A stretch of DNA of 64,000 nt from Deltaproteobacteria bacterium (lineage in GTDB: Bacteria; Desulfobacterota; Desulfobulbia; Desulfobulbales; SURF-16): contig JACRCD010000079.1 of NCBI GenBank assembly GCA_016219175.1, positions 1 to 64,000 on the forward strand. The letters are read 5' to 3'. How positions within the stretch are numbered: position 1 is the first letter of the stretch; each line of letters starts with the position of its first letter. Positions 50,555 through 59,598 of the stretch are shown piece after piece. The notes under the pieces were generated by a model. That model had not been told where the DNA came from, searched no databases, and saw only the letters and a program-made list of their open reading frames with translations. A program made the position numbers and the translations under genes.

Positions 50555-52216
50555 TTATGAAGAACGGATCTGGCCGAGAAAATTTTCAACTTCTCCGTGC
50601 AGCAGCTGCACCTTTCTGGACAATTCAGAGGCAGCGCCCAGCACCCGGGAAGCCGCATCACCCGTCTCTTCAGTCGCCTCGGCCACCACGGAAATGTTTT
50701 TTGAGACGTCCTGAGTGGCGGATGCCGCCTGTTGCGTGCTTTGGGCGATCTTCTGCGTCACATCTTCCTGGCCGGCAACAGCCCCGGAGATTAAGGCGGC
50801 AATCCTGCTCAGCTCCTCAATGGTTGTGCTGATATCCTGAATCGCCTCCACCGCATCATTGGTGGCGCCTTGAATGCCGCTGATCTGATCACTGATTTCC
50901 GTGGTGGCCAGGGTGGTTTGTTTGGCCAATTCCTTGACCTCGTTGGCCACAACCGCAAAGCCCTTGCCCGCGTCCCCGGCTCTTGCCGCCTCGATGGTCG
51001 CATTTAAAGCCAGCAGCTTTGTCTGGCCGGCAACCTCGGTAATGAGTTGCACCACTTCCCCGATCTTCTGGGATGAGTCAACCAGACTCGCCACCAGCTT
51101 GTTGGATCGTTCCGCCTTTTCAACCGCCTGTCTGGAAATTTCCGCGGATTGATTTACCTGTTTATTTATTTCACCGACCGAGCCGGATAACTCTTCAGTG
51201 GATGAAGCGACATTGAGCACATTGGCTGATGTCTCGCCGGCCGAAGCAGCCGCATCATTTGATTTTTTCCTTGCCTGCTCGGCGTTGGCTGACATGACCC
51301 TGGCCGTCTCTTCCATCTCCGCCACCGCGGCTGATACCCCGGTGATCAAGCTGCCGACGCTTGATTCGAAGTCATCGGCCATTTGGTTCATGAGTTTTAC
51401 CTTTTCCTCCTCCACTTGCCGCTTGTTCGCCTCATTCTCGGCCGCCAGCCGCTGCCTTTCCACGGCGTTTCTCCTGAAAATCTGGACAGCGTCCGCCATC
51501 TTGCCGATCTCATCCTTTCTGTCCTGGGCGGGGATGGTCACGTTTATGTCGCCGTCCGCCAGTTGCTCCATGGCGTGGGTCATGAGGACCACGGGTTTGG
51601 TGATGGAACGCGCCAGCATGAAAATCATTCCGCTGATCAAAATAAGGAGAACGATGCTGCCCAGGCTCAGCATCATATTCTGCTTGGTCAGGGAGTCGTT
51701 CAATGGTGTGAGATCGAAGGTCAGGGCAATAACACCGCCATGTTCACCCTCCTGCCAGGACGGATGGCAACGGATACAGTCCGGGGTAACAATCTGCGGG
51801 GTGTATATCCGCACGTCGGAGGCGCCTGTTTTCCAGACAGGCTCCCGCGCGGTCTTCACCTCGTCCTGTAATTCCTGATCAAGGGGGCGGCCCTTCAGGG
51901 CGTCGCCGGAGGAGGAAACATTGACCACCAGCTGCCGGTCATACAGGGAGACGTCGATAACCCCTTTGATCTGCTTCTGATTCTCCAGCAGCTTCTGGAA
52001 GTTTTTCATCTGCCCTCTTTCCAGCGAATCCTTCACCCCCTGCTGCAATGATATGCCAAGGGTTTCAACGGAATCCATATAGGCGTTGGTCATCTCTTTC
52101 TTCACGTAGCTGTTCAAAAAGAGCGTGCCGGAGAAAAGAGCTGCAAAAAGCACGGCAACAACCGATATCACCAGCTTTATGGTTATCGACAAATCTGCTA
52201 ACGGTGTCTTGGCCAT
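50555..52216 (-). CDS. Methyl-accepting chemotaxis protein with a c-type heme motif in its sensor domain
   Basis: About 553 residues from ATG 52216 (AGGAG 8 nt upstream; the frame extends to 52333 only through a repeat). TM1 (~12-35), a ~150-residue periplasmic domain with C147-I-R-C150-H151, TM2 (~178-200), HAMP and a signalling tip [18 protein letters not shown]. The C-x-x-C-H motif places a covalent heme c in the sensor, as in Geobacter-type heme receptors, so redox or gas sensing is likely. Next to the hydrogenase genes. Confidence 0.9.
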   Translation of the reverse strand: MAKTPLADLSITIKLVISVVAVLFAALFSGTLFLNSYVKKEMTNAYMDSVETLGISLQQGVKDSLERGQMKNFQKLLENQKQIKGVIDVSLYDRQLVVNVSSSGDALKGRPLDQELQDEVKTAREPVWKTGASDVRIYTPQIVTPDCIRCHPSWQEGEHGGVIALTFDLTPLNDSLTKQNMMLSLGSIVLLILISGMIFMLARSITKPVVLMTHAMEQLADGDINVTIPAQDRKDEIGKMADAVQIFRRNAVERQRLAAENEANKRQVEEEKVKLMNQMADDFESSVGSLITGVSAAVAEMEETARVMSANAEQARKKSNDAAASAGETSANVLNVASSTEELSGSVGEINKQVNQSAEISRQAVEKAERSNKLVASLVDSSQKIGEVVQLITEVAGQTKLLALNATIEAARAGDAGKGFAVVANEVKELAKQTTLATTEISDQISGIQGATNDAVEAIQDISTTIEELSRIAALISGAVAGQEDVTQKIAQSTQQAASATQDVSKNISVVAEATEETGDAASRVLGAASELSRKVQLLHGEVENFLGQIRSS

Positions 52217-52249
52217 CTTGATATCTCCTAATCGTTGATGAATCCGTAA

Positions 52250-52402
52250 AAAGTCGGCGCCAAAGCCCGGATGGCTAAGTAACAAAATTCGATATACAAG
52301 GCGTAGTGTATTTTTGAGAGTGAGGCTATACATATAGTATGCCGAACGAACAAAAATGCGCTACAACGCAGGAGATCGGATTTTTTACGACGCCATCAAT
52401 CG
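52250..52402. repeat. Imperfect ~140-bp palindromic element (ATTTTTTACGRCGCCATCA family)
   Basis: GTAAAAAGTCGGCGCC near 52248 and GGATTTTTTACGACGCCATC near 52380 are inverted. The interior pairs GGCGTAGTGTATTTTT with AAAAATGCGCTACAACGC. A shorter copy is at 10798-10850. Lies between the chemoreceptor start and the hydrogenase small-subunit stop; MITE-like. Confidence 0.55.
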
Positions 52403-53311
52403 TTATCCCTGCCGATTTGTTCTGTAAAAAGGCATATTCTTTTTCCGGGCAAAGAGTGGTGAGGCGCAGCCGATGCAGGGCGCATTGGCGTCAATGCACC
52501 AGGTCTGGCCGCCGTTCCACCAGCGGGAAGAGCAGTCGGCATGGGTTTGCGGCCCCAGGCAGCCAAGCTTGAAAAGGCACCCCTTGTCACCCAACTTTTC
52601 GGCAAACATTTCCTGCTGGAAATCGTGATACCGGGGACAGGTTTCGTGGACGGTGCGTCCATAGAAACGGCTGGGTGAGCCGCCTTCCGTTAATTCGGGC
52701 AGACCTATTTTCACCAGATGGACGATGGTCTGCCATACCCAGTCCGGGTGAACGGAACAGCCTCTTATGTTCACCACCGTTTTGGCGATATTATGTTTGC
52801 GGTAAAATTCCTGCAAGCCGATGGCGCCCGTCTGATTCCCCTCTGCCGCCGGAATGCCGCCGTCGCAGGCGCAGGTACCGATCGCCACCGCCGCGCTCAT
52901 GGTGGCGGCCGCCTCTTCGAGATAGGCGGCAAGTGTCTTATGGCCAATGACGCAGGCCTCGGGCATGGCCTCGGGAATAGCCCCCTCCAGCGCCAGAACG
53001 TATTCACCCGCCTGCCCGGAAACGAACTTGTCGATCAGTTCAATGGCCTGCTTGCCTGAGGTGGCGGAGAGATCCGCATGAAAGGCGAGCTGGGAGAAAT
53101 CGGTAATCATGGTGAGGGCGGAGGAGGATTCCGCCTGCAATAGAGAAATGGAACAGCCCGTGCAGGATTGCCCCTGCAAATAAAGAAGTTTGGGGATTGA
53201 CCTGGGGTCAATTTTTTTCAAGGCAGCGGCAACCGGTTCAGGCAAAACGCCGACACTAAAGGCCGAACTTAATACGGCGGCCAGTTTGACAAACTCACGT
53301 CTATCAAGCAT
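52403..53311 (-). CDS. [NiFe] hydrogenase small subunit, Tat-exported
   Basis: 302 residues. Twin-arginine signal D-R-R-E-F-V-K-L then a hydrophobic stretch. Cluster ligands: C-T-G-C, G-T-C-A-C-D-G-G and R-G-C-S for the proximal 4Fe-4S; H-E-T-C-P-R-Y...C-L-F-K-L-G-C and the C-terminal C...W-C...C-I-G-C series for medial and distal clusters. It carries the large subunit to the periplasm. It follows the large-subunit gene by 17 nt, the reverse of the usual small-large order. No C-terminal membrane anchor. Confidence 0.95.
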   Translation of the reverse strand: MLDRREFVKLAAVLSSAFSVGVLPEPVAAALKKIDPRSIPKLLYLQGQSCTGCSISLLQAESSSALTMITDFSQLAFHADLSATSGKQAIELIDKFVSGQAGEYVLALEGAIPEAMPEACVIGHKTLAAYLEEAAATMSAAVAIGTCACDGGIPAAEGNQTGAIGLQEFYRKHNIAKTVVNIRGCSVHPDWVWQTIVHLVKIGLPELTEGGSPSRFYGRTVHETCPRYHDFQQEMFAEKLGDKGCLFKLGCLGPQTHADCSSRWWNGGQTWCIDANAPCIGCASPLFARKKNMPFYRTNRQG

Positions 53312-53328
53312 ATGTTTTACTCCTTGAA

Positions 53329-54840
53329 TTAGTGCACGGCGCAGGCCAGGCAGGGATCAAAAGAATGAACGATTCTGACGGATTCGATCTGCTCATCCGG
53401 GTTTTCCACCCGGGTGCCGATAAGGGCGGATTCCAGCGCCCCTGGATTGCCCTTATCATCCCTGGGCGAACAATTCCAGGTGGTCGGCACCACACATTCA
53501 TATTTTTCGACTTTATGGTCTTGCAAACGGATATAGTGCAGCAGGGCGCCCCTGGACGCCTCGGTGGCGCCATATCCTTCGCCGGTGGCCGGGATGCGGA
53601 TCTCCGCGCCGGCTGGTTTCCCCGGCTCGATCCTTTCGCATTCCTCCAGAACAAAATCGGCGATAACCGCGGCGCATATGGCCCGGCTGAGATGCCGTCC
53701 GAGCACGGAATTCAGTTTATCCGGCGTAATGCCGGCAAGGGTGGCAAAATGATCAACAAGCTTTTTGACTTGCGGATTGTTGCCCTGATGGTAATCCACC
53801 AGAACCCTGGCCGCAGCGCCGACCTCGACCATTTGCCCGTTATACCTGGGCGCTTTCACCCACGAGTAGGCAGCAGCCTTGTTCGGATCCGGAACAAGCT
53901 CCCCAGCCCTCACGGTAAGGCCGGTCGGAGAAGAGTATCTGGCGTATTTGACATCCTCGGTAATAGCGCCGAAATCAACAGGTGACACATTAGCGCCGGA
54001 GAGGATGCCCGGGGCGAAAAGTTGCTTGCTGTCAGGCTGGGGTCCAAGCGGCAACAGCCCGAATGACATAAAACCGCCCTTGCTCTGGCCGATGTGCCAG
54101 TACTCCGGGAAAACCTTGGCCACGGTAACCAGATCGGGAATATATTTCTGGTGGATGAAATCCCGTACCTCCTCAATGAGCGCCTGATACGTAACAATGA
54201 GATCGAGCTCCGGGGTCTGGGAGCAGCCCCCCGGGAAAATGGCTGTGGCGTGGGGAAATTTGCCGCCGAAAACGGCAGAGGCCCGGTTCGCCTTTTTCTG
54301 GAGTTCCATGGCTTCGAGATAATGCTTCAAGGCCCCGATATTCACCTCCGCATCGTCCACATACTTTCCTGACAACCGGGGCAGAAAGGGCGCGGCTGGA
54401 TAGGTCTTGCCCGAGGCCAGCTCAGCCTTCACCCATTCCCTCACCTTGACCAGATCATGGTCCGCGCCCTTGTACTGGAGCACCGCGGTTACATCAACGA
54501 AATCGAGGGCGGAAAGCTGGTAGAAATGAAGAAGATAATCATAGAGATGATTAGCCCCTTGTATCAGGTTATGCAGAATGCGGCCGTTGGCGGGCACAGC
54601 CAGATTATACGCCTTCTCCTGGGCATAGGAAGAGGCAATGGCATGGGCATAAGGGCAGACCCCGCAGATACGCTGGGTGACCTGTTGCGCGTCCAGCGGG
54701 TCCCTGCCGCGCAGGATAACCTCAAATCCTCTGAACATCTCTCCCACGCATTGGGCATCTTCAACCACATTATCGCTGATAGTGGTTTTCACATTGAGAT
54801 GGCCTTCGAGTCTGGTCACTGGGCCAAGATCAATTTTCAT
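53329..54840 (-). CDS. [NiFe] hydrogenase large subunit lacking the C-terminal maturation extension
   Basis: 503 residues. N-terminal L1 motif R-I-C-G-V-C and L2 motif D-P-C-L-A-C bind the Ni-Fe centre; R-L-E-G-H at the N terminus is family-typical. The stop codon follows D-P-C-L-A-C-A-V-H directly, exactly where maturation proteases normally cut, so no C-terminal peptide is made. Cys, not Sec, fills the NiFeSe position. First gene of the pair; oxidises or makes H2 in the periplasm with the small subunit. Confidence 0.95.
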   Translation of the reverse strand: MKIDLGPVTRLEGHLNVKTTISDNVVEDAQCVGEMFRGFEVILRGRDPLDAQQVTQRICGVCPYAHAIASSYAQEKAYNLAVPANGRILHNLIQGANHLYDYLLHFYQLSALDFVDVTAVLQYKGADHDLVKVREWVKAELASGKTYPAAPFLPRLSGKYVDDAEVNIGALKHYLEAMELQKKANRASAVFGGKFPHATAIFPGGCSQTPELDLIVTYQALIEEVRDFIHQKYIPDLVTVAKVFPEYWHIGQSKGGFMSFGLLPLGPQPDSKQLFAPGILSGANVSPVDFGAITEDVKYARYSSPTGLTVRAGELVPDPNKAAAYSWVKAPRYNGQMVEVGAAARVLVDYHQGNNPQVKKLVDHFATLAGITPDKLNSVLGRHLSRAICAAVIADFVLEECERIEPGKPAGAEIRIPATGEGYGATEASRGALLHYIRLQDHKVEKYECVVPTTWNCSPRDDKGNPGALESALIGTRVENPDEQIESVRIVHSFDPCLACAVH

Positions 54841-55137
54841 AAATAATTCTCCCTGGTTATCTCCATCTTTATTTTATACACAGAGGGATTATTTCACGGG
54901 ACAATTAACCAAGTCAAATCATATTTATTTTATTTTTTTAATTAGTTAGAGGTGATCGAAAAACCGCAACGGCGATGCAGCCGCTGCGGCGGACAGAACC
55001 CCTAACACATTTTCCTTTTTCTCATTTTTTTTGATTGACAATGAACTTTTGTTCAATCCATTATAAATAAATAATATAGAGAGGTTATCAACGACTTACT
55101 GATAAAGTATAGAAACCGGCAAACAGGGAGGAAAAAA

Positions 55138-55482
55138 ATGGCAGGCAAAACCAAGGCAACGGGCAAGACGGCAGGCTCAAAAACGAATCCCGGCTCAAAA
55201 AGGAAAACCATTCAGTCCACGGAGTTTTCGCTGACTGCTCCGGATGCAAAGGAAGTCTATATTACGGGAGATTTCAATAACTGGAACGCGACAGAACATC
55301 AGATGCGGAAATTCAAGGACGGGAAATACAGCAAAATGCTGAAACTGAAACCGGGCAGATACGAATATCAGTTCATTGTCGATGGGCAATGGTGGACGGA
55401 TCCATCAAACCCAAATCGTCAGGACAACTCCTTCGGTTCACAGAATTCGGTGATCGAGATCGGCGAAAACGTTGTCTGTTAA
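55138..55482 (+). CDS. Small protein with AMPK-type glycogen-binding (CBM48) domain
   Basis: 114 residues. A basic, low-complexity N terminus (~1-25) precedes an early-set immunoglobulin-like CBM48: V-Y-I-T-G-D-F-N-N-W, L-K-P-G-R-Y-E-Y-Q-F-I-V-D-G and W-W-T-D-P. These carry the aromatic residues that bind alpha-glucan. GGAGGAAAAA lies before ATG. A free-standing CBM48 may target or regulate glycogen enzymes. Confidence 0.9.
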   Translation: MAGKTKATGKTAGSKTNPGSKRKTIQSTEFSLTAPDAKEVYITGDFNNWNATEHQMRKFKDGKYSKMLKLKPGRYEYQFIVDGQWWTDPSNPNRQDNSFGSQNSVIEIGENVVC

Positions 55483-55555
55483 AGCAACGCCCCGCCGAGC
55501 ACAGAAAAAATACAGAATCTCTTCAGCACACCGACGGCACCACCACGATAAACCA

Positions 55556-55582
55556 GGTGGGCACGATGAAACCGTGCCCACC
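55556..55582. repeat. REP-like hairpin with ATGAAAC loop (GGTGGGCACG stem)
   Basis: GGTGGGCACG (55556-55565) pairs perfectly with CGTGCCCACC (55573-55582); loop ATGAAAC. Same loop as 18446-18478 with a different, still complementary stem. May also end transcription after the CBM48 gene. Confidence 0.7.
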
Positions 55583-55615
55583 CTTCTACCACTGTAATCT
55601 ATATTTTTGCGTAGG

Positions 55616-55644
55616 GTATGCAAACAGTTTCATCGTTTGCATAC
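55616..55644. repeat. REP-like hairpin, inverted orientation (GTATGCAAAC stem)
   Basis: GTATGCAAAC (55616-55625) pairs with GTTTGCATAC (55635-55644) around AGTTTCATC, the reverse complement of GATGAAACT. Confidence 0.7.
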
Positions 55645-55665
55645 GCGAACTCTGAGCAGATACGT

Positions 55666-57597
55666 CTATTTTTTAGCACACTGCAGCGGTTCGACCTCGC
55701 AGGCAAGCTCAATTATTTTACCGCCCGGCTTCAAGGCATCACCAACCTTGGCATGAATCCTTGCAACCTTGCCGGCCACGGCGGCAAGCAGGGGGGTCTG
55801 CATCTTCATGGCCTCCAGCACCACCAGCTTGTCGCCGGCAGCCACATCCTGCCCCTCAGCCACGCTGATCTCGCAGACGTTTGCTCCGAAGGGAGCCCGC
55901 ACGTCGCCGACCTTGGCCAGATCCTGAATCTCCTTCTTGGACATGGCTACCTCCCTGGCAACGCCTTCGTCCTTTGTCTCCGCGGCCATGCTGAAGACCC
56001 GCTGGTAATGATCGACATTAAGATAGATGCTGGTGGCGCCGTCCTCGTTTTTCTGGGCAGGGCCGATCTCGATGATATGATCCTTGCCGTTGTGATCGAC
56101 AAACTGCAGGGTCTCCCCCAGGGCAAAACCGCCGCGCTTGAAGACAATTGAGGGCGGCAGCACGTAGACCTTGCCGAATTTTTCCTCGAACTTGAAAAAC
56201 TCAACCGCGTCATTGGGATGCTGGAGATAGGTGACCAGCTGTTGCTCGGTGGGTTCGTAGCCAAGCCTGTCCTGCAGCACCCTGCGTTCCTTGTCGATAT
56301 CGATGTCCTCGATTTTCTCGATGCCGCCCTGCTCCTCGACGATCTTGCGCCAGTCCGGGCCAAAGGCCTTTTCGTAAATCCAGTCTTCCGGGCAATAGAA
56401 CGGGAACGGGCCATACTTGCCGAGCAGCAGGTTTTTCAAGTCGCCTGAGCAGTTACCGTACCGCTCCCCGCCCTGCACATTGCTGACCGCCGTGGTCCAG
56501 AGGATCTGGGAACCGGGCGTCACGCTCCACCAGTTGCCCAGCTCCTGCTGCACCTTGGGCAGTTCCTCATGGAGGATCTCAGGCATTTTATTCAGGAATT
56601 TACCTTTAACCGCCTGCTCAAAGCTGCTGCCCATGGCCCCGCCCGGCAGCTTATGAATCTGCACCGTGGGCAGAAACCCCTTGAACTGGGATTCGAAGTA
56701 TTCGTAGTATTGGCGCTGTCCGCGCAGCACCTCGGAGGTCTCGATCACGGCGGACTCATCCACGCCCACGGCTGTGTAGCCGTAATCCTTCAAGGTCTGG
56801 ATGACGGAAAGAATCGGGGGCGGGCCGAAGTAGCCGGTAAAGGCGTGATCAGCCGCGTCGACGATGTTGGCGCCGTTCACCACCGCGGCGGTGATACGGC
56901 CGATGTCATTGCCGTCGGTATTGTGACCATGGTAATGCACGACCAGCTCGGGGAATTTATCCTTGATGGCCCGGACCAGCTCGCCGATGCGTTTGGGGGT
57001 TCCCAGTCCGCCATGGTTCTTGATGCAGAGGGAAATATCCTGGCCCGTGACCTCAAGGATCTCGCCGACCTTCTTGACATAATACTCATCCGTGTGCTGC
57101 GGCCCGGTGGAAAAACAGATGCTGGGCTCCAGCAGCTTGCCCGCCTTCTGCACCTCCTCGAACACCGCCTGCATGTTCGGCACGTGATTGAGAAAGTCAA
57201 AGACGCGCCAGACATCGACATACTTGGCAAACTCGCGCACGGTCAGCCGGATGACATTCTGGGGATAGGGCCGGTAACCGAAGAGATTCACCCCGCGACA
57301 GAGGGTCTGAAACATGGTGTTCGGCATCTTTTCCCGCAGCAGTTTCAGCTTCAGGAAGGGATCAACCTGTTTACGCAGGATATCCACATGCACCGAGGCG
57401 CCGCCGGTGATTTCCAGCGAAAAATAGCCGGACCGCTCGCGGGGGTCAGCCGCCAGCAGATCCGTATGGAGCAGGATTCTGTTCTTGAAGTCGGATTGGG
57501 ACAGGTCACGCGCGGTGTTGGTGATGAAATATCCCTTTGCCTCGCGTACTCTTTTTAAAACTTCACCGCTATGCATACCTTGAACGATTCGGTCCAT
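55666..57597 (-). CDS. pycB: Pyruvate carboxylase subunit B / oxaloacetate decarboxylase alpha-like (carboxyltransferase plus biotin domain)
   Basis: 643 residues from ATG 57597 (GGAAGGAG 5 nt upstream; a TTG at 57615 is in frame). HMGL-like TIM barrel: D-A-A-D-H-A-F-T-G and H-Y-H-G-H-N-T-D hold the metal and pyruvate residues. The C-terminal biotinyl domain has V-L-E-A-M-K-M. With the biotin carboxylase 14 nt upstream this makes a two-subunit pyruvate carboxylase feeding oxaloacetate, together with mdh, to anaplerosis. No Na+-pump subunits nearby, so a decarboxylase pump is less likely. Confidence 0.92.
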   Translation of the reverse strand: MDRIVQGMHSGEVLKRVREAKGYFITNTARDLSQSDFKNRILLHTDLLAADPRERSGYFSLEITGGASVHVDILRKQVDPFLKLKLLREKMPNTMFQTLCRGVNLFGYRPYPQNVIRLTVREFAKYVDVWRVFDFLNHVPNMQAVFEEVQKAGKLLEPSICFSTGPQHTDEYYVKKVGEILEVTGQDISLCIKNHGGLGTPKRIGELVRAIKDKFPELVVHYHGHNTDGNDIGRITAAVVNGANIVDAADHAFTGYFGPPPILSVIQTLKDYGYTAVGVDESAVIETSEVLRGQRQYYEYFESQFKGFLPTVQIHKLPGGAMGSSFEQAVKGKFLNKMPEILHEELPKVQQELGNWWSVTPGSQILWTTAVSNVQGGERYGNCSGDLKNLLLGKYGPFPFYCPEDWIYEKAFGPDWRKIVEEQGGIEKIEDIDIDKERRVLQDRLGYEPTEQQLVTYLQHPNDAVEFFKFEEKFGKVYVLPPSIVFKRGGFALGETLQFVDHNGKDHIIEIGPAQKNEDGATSIYLNVDHYQRVFSMAAETKDEGVAREVAMSKKEIQDLAKVGDVRAPFGANVCEISVAEGQDVAAGDKLVVLEAMKMQTPLLAAVAGKVARIHAKVGDALKPGGKIIELACEVEPLQCAKK

Positions 57598-57611
57598 GGT
57601 GACTCCTTCCG

Positions 57612-59054
57612 TCAAATGGCGTATTTATTTTCCTTCTTAAAATGTATTTCCGCGATCAGCCTGGCCAGCTTGTTCACCTCGCTGGGATCATCCTTGTAAT
57701 TAAAGAGGTCGGGATGGGTCTCAAGGTAGGAGGTGTCGAAATCCCCCCGCTGGAAATCCGGGTCGTTGACCAGATTCAGATAAAAGGGGATGGTGGTTTT
57801 GGGGCCGGTTATCGTGTAATTGCGCAGACAGCGCCGCAGCCGGTCCACTGTCTCGTTCCAGGTGAAGCCGAAAACCGTCAGTTTCACCAGCAGGGAATCA
57901 TAGACCTCGGGGATGGTAAAACCCTGGTAGACAAAACCGTCCAGCCGGACCCCGTACCCGCCTGGAGAGCGGTAGACGGAAACGGTCTTGCCGCCCTCCG
58001 GCATGAAGTCATTCTGCGGATCCTCGGCATTGATGCGCATCTCGATGGCATGACCGCGCAGCCGGATGTCATCCTGGGCAAACGACAGCTTGCGGCCCAA
58101 AGCCAGCTTGATCTGGGTGCGGACGATATCGATGCCGCTCACCATTTCCGTGACGGTATGCTCGACCTGCACCCTGGTGTTAATCTCCATGAAATAAAAA
58201 TTATAATCCTTATCCACCAGGAATTCGACCGTGCCGGCATTGAAATAATTGGACGCCTTGGCGGCCCGCACCGCGGTGTCACAGATCTGATCCAGCAGCT
58301 TTTTATCCTTGATCATGGACGGGGCAATCTCCACCAGTTTTTGATTGCGGCGCTGGATGGAACAATCGCGGGTGCCCAGGTGCACGGTGTTGCCGAAATT
58401 ATCGGCGATGATCTGCACTTCAACGTGCTTGGGTTTAAGAACCACCTTTTCCAGATAGACATTATCGTTATTAAAGGCCGCCTTGGCCTCGGATCTGGCC
58501 ATGGGCAGCTGCTCCTTGAGCTGCGCGTCGGTCTCGATAAGCCTGATGCCCCTGCCGCCGCCGCCGGCAGTCGCCTTGAGCATGACGGGATATTTGTATC
58601 GTGCCGCAAATTCCAGGGCCTCCCGCAGGCCGGCCTCCCCCTGGGAGAGATTTTCCGTGCCGGGCACCATGGGAATGCCTGCCTCGGCCATGATCTTTCT
58701 GGCCGTAACCTTGTCGCCGAGCTTGCTGATGACATCATGGGGAGGACCGATGAAGATGATGCCCGCCTCCTCGCAGGCCTTGGCAAAATCAGGGTTCTCA
58801 GCCAGGAATCCGTAGCCGGGATGAATGCAATCCACCCCATGATCCTTGGCCGCCTTGATGATTTTCGCGATATTTAAGTAATCACGGCGGGGACCGTCGC
58901 CGATCCAGATGGCCTCATCCGCCACCCGGATATGGAGGGCCGCGCTGTCCGGGGTTTCATAAATCGCCACAGCCACATGGCCCAGCTCCTGAATGGCGCG
59001 AATGATCCGTAAGGCGATTTCGCCGCGATTTGCCACCATTATCTTCTTTTTCAA
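57612..59054 (-). CDS. pycA: Biotin carboxylase subunit (pyruvate carboxylase subunit A)
   Basis: 480 residues. ATP-grasp biotin carboxylase: V-A-N-R-G-E-I-A at the start, K-A-T-A-G-G-G-G-R-G-I ATP loop, and H-V-E-V-Q-I and E-I-N-T-R-V-Q-V-E-H catalytic blocks. TTG start 59054 is supported by GAGGTGATCTC just upstream. Carboxylates biotin on the partner subunit with bicarbonate and ATP. First gene of the pycA-pycB pair. Confidence 0.95.
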   Translation of the reverse strand: MKKKIMVANRGEIALRIIRAIQELGHVAVAIYETPDSAALHIRVADEAIWIGDGPRRDYLNIAKIIKAAKDHGVDCIHPGYGFLAENPDFAKACEEAGIIFIGPPHDVISKLGDKVTARKIMAEAGIPMVPGTENLSQGEAGLREALEFAARYKYPVMLKATAGGGGRGIRLIETDAQLKEQLPMARSEAKAAFNNDNVYLEKVVLKPKHVEVQIIADNFGNTVHLGTRDCSIQRRNQKLVEIAPSMIKDKKLLDQICDTAVRAAKASNYFNAGTVEFLVDKDYNFYFMEINTRVQVEHTVTEMVSGIDIVRTQIKLALGRKLSFAQDDIRLRGHAIEMRINAEDPQNDFMPEGGKTVSVYRSPGGYGVRLDGFVYQGFTIPEVYDSLLVKLTVFGFTWNETVDRLRRCLRNYTITGPKTTIPFYLNLVNDPDFQRGDFDTSYLETHPDLFNYKDDPSEVNKLARLIAEIHFKKENKYAI

Positions 59055-59598
59055 GAGATCACCTCATCTATTTCGTTTCGTTGGGCATACCAACATTAAT
59101 CGTTAACACTCAGGGTGTTTAGGCTGTAGGCTATAGGGCTACCTGGACTGACTTAATATGTCGCCTCGCCCTCCTGTCTTTCGGTCTCCACCTAGGCGGT
59201 TACCATTAACCATCCGCACGGGTAAACGCCAGACAGCCGCGGACACAAAGGTATCCCCTCAGCAGCAGTTAGCCTGGCCGCAGCAACAAAGCATATCAAC
59301 TTTCTCAGGGGAGACAACGGGAAAGAACAGAAACAGCCCGGAATTGAAAAAACTTCAAAACGGTTTAAACGGAGTGAAAACTTAACAGAGAATTTTTCAT
59401 TAGGCAAGTAGAAACAGAAACAACGGCTATACAGGAGGATAGAGAGGCGGCTAAGCAGGTCGGGAAACCTTTCCCGGCAAGAGCAACTCGTTATTCCCAT
59501 ACCGGCGGAAAAAGACGGCAATGATTTGCCGCCCTACCCCGGCAATAGAGTAGGACAACAAACCCCTCCCGGCAGGAATGCCACATACCTGCGCGCCA
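59055..59598. other. Intergenic region upstream of pycA with dispersed repeat at 59108-59140
   Basis: Carries CTCAGGGTGTTTAGGCTGTAGGCTATAGGGCT (59109-59140), a member of the family at 10125, 39309 and 40106. A short hairpin of GCGGTT...AACC...CCGC lies near 59197. A 75-codon frame at 59158 has no support. No riboswitch consensus (GEMM, TPP, cobalamin) was recognised. Confidence 0.5.

Noticed and set aside
52217-52333. N-terminal extension of the chemoreceptor
   Set aside because: The extension lies in the MITE-like repeat; AGGAG precedes ATG 52216.
53329-53355. Selenocysteine in the hydrogenase (NiFeSe type)
   Set aside because: The L2 motif is encoded with TGC at both positions (D-P-C-L-A-C), so it is an ordinary [NiFe] enzyme.
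59055-59598. Riboswitch upstream of pycA
   Set aside because: No match to the GEMM, TPP, cobalamin or other consensus that I could recognise; only a dispersed repeat and a short hairpin.
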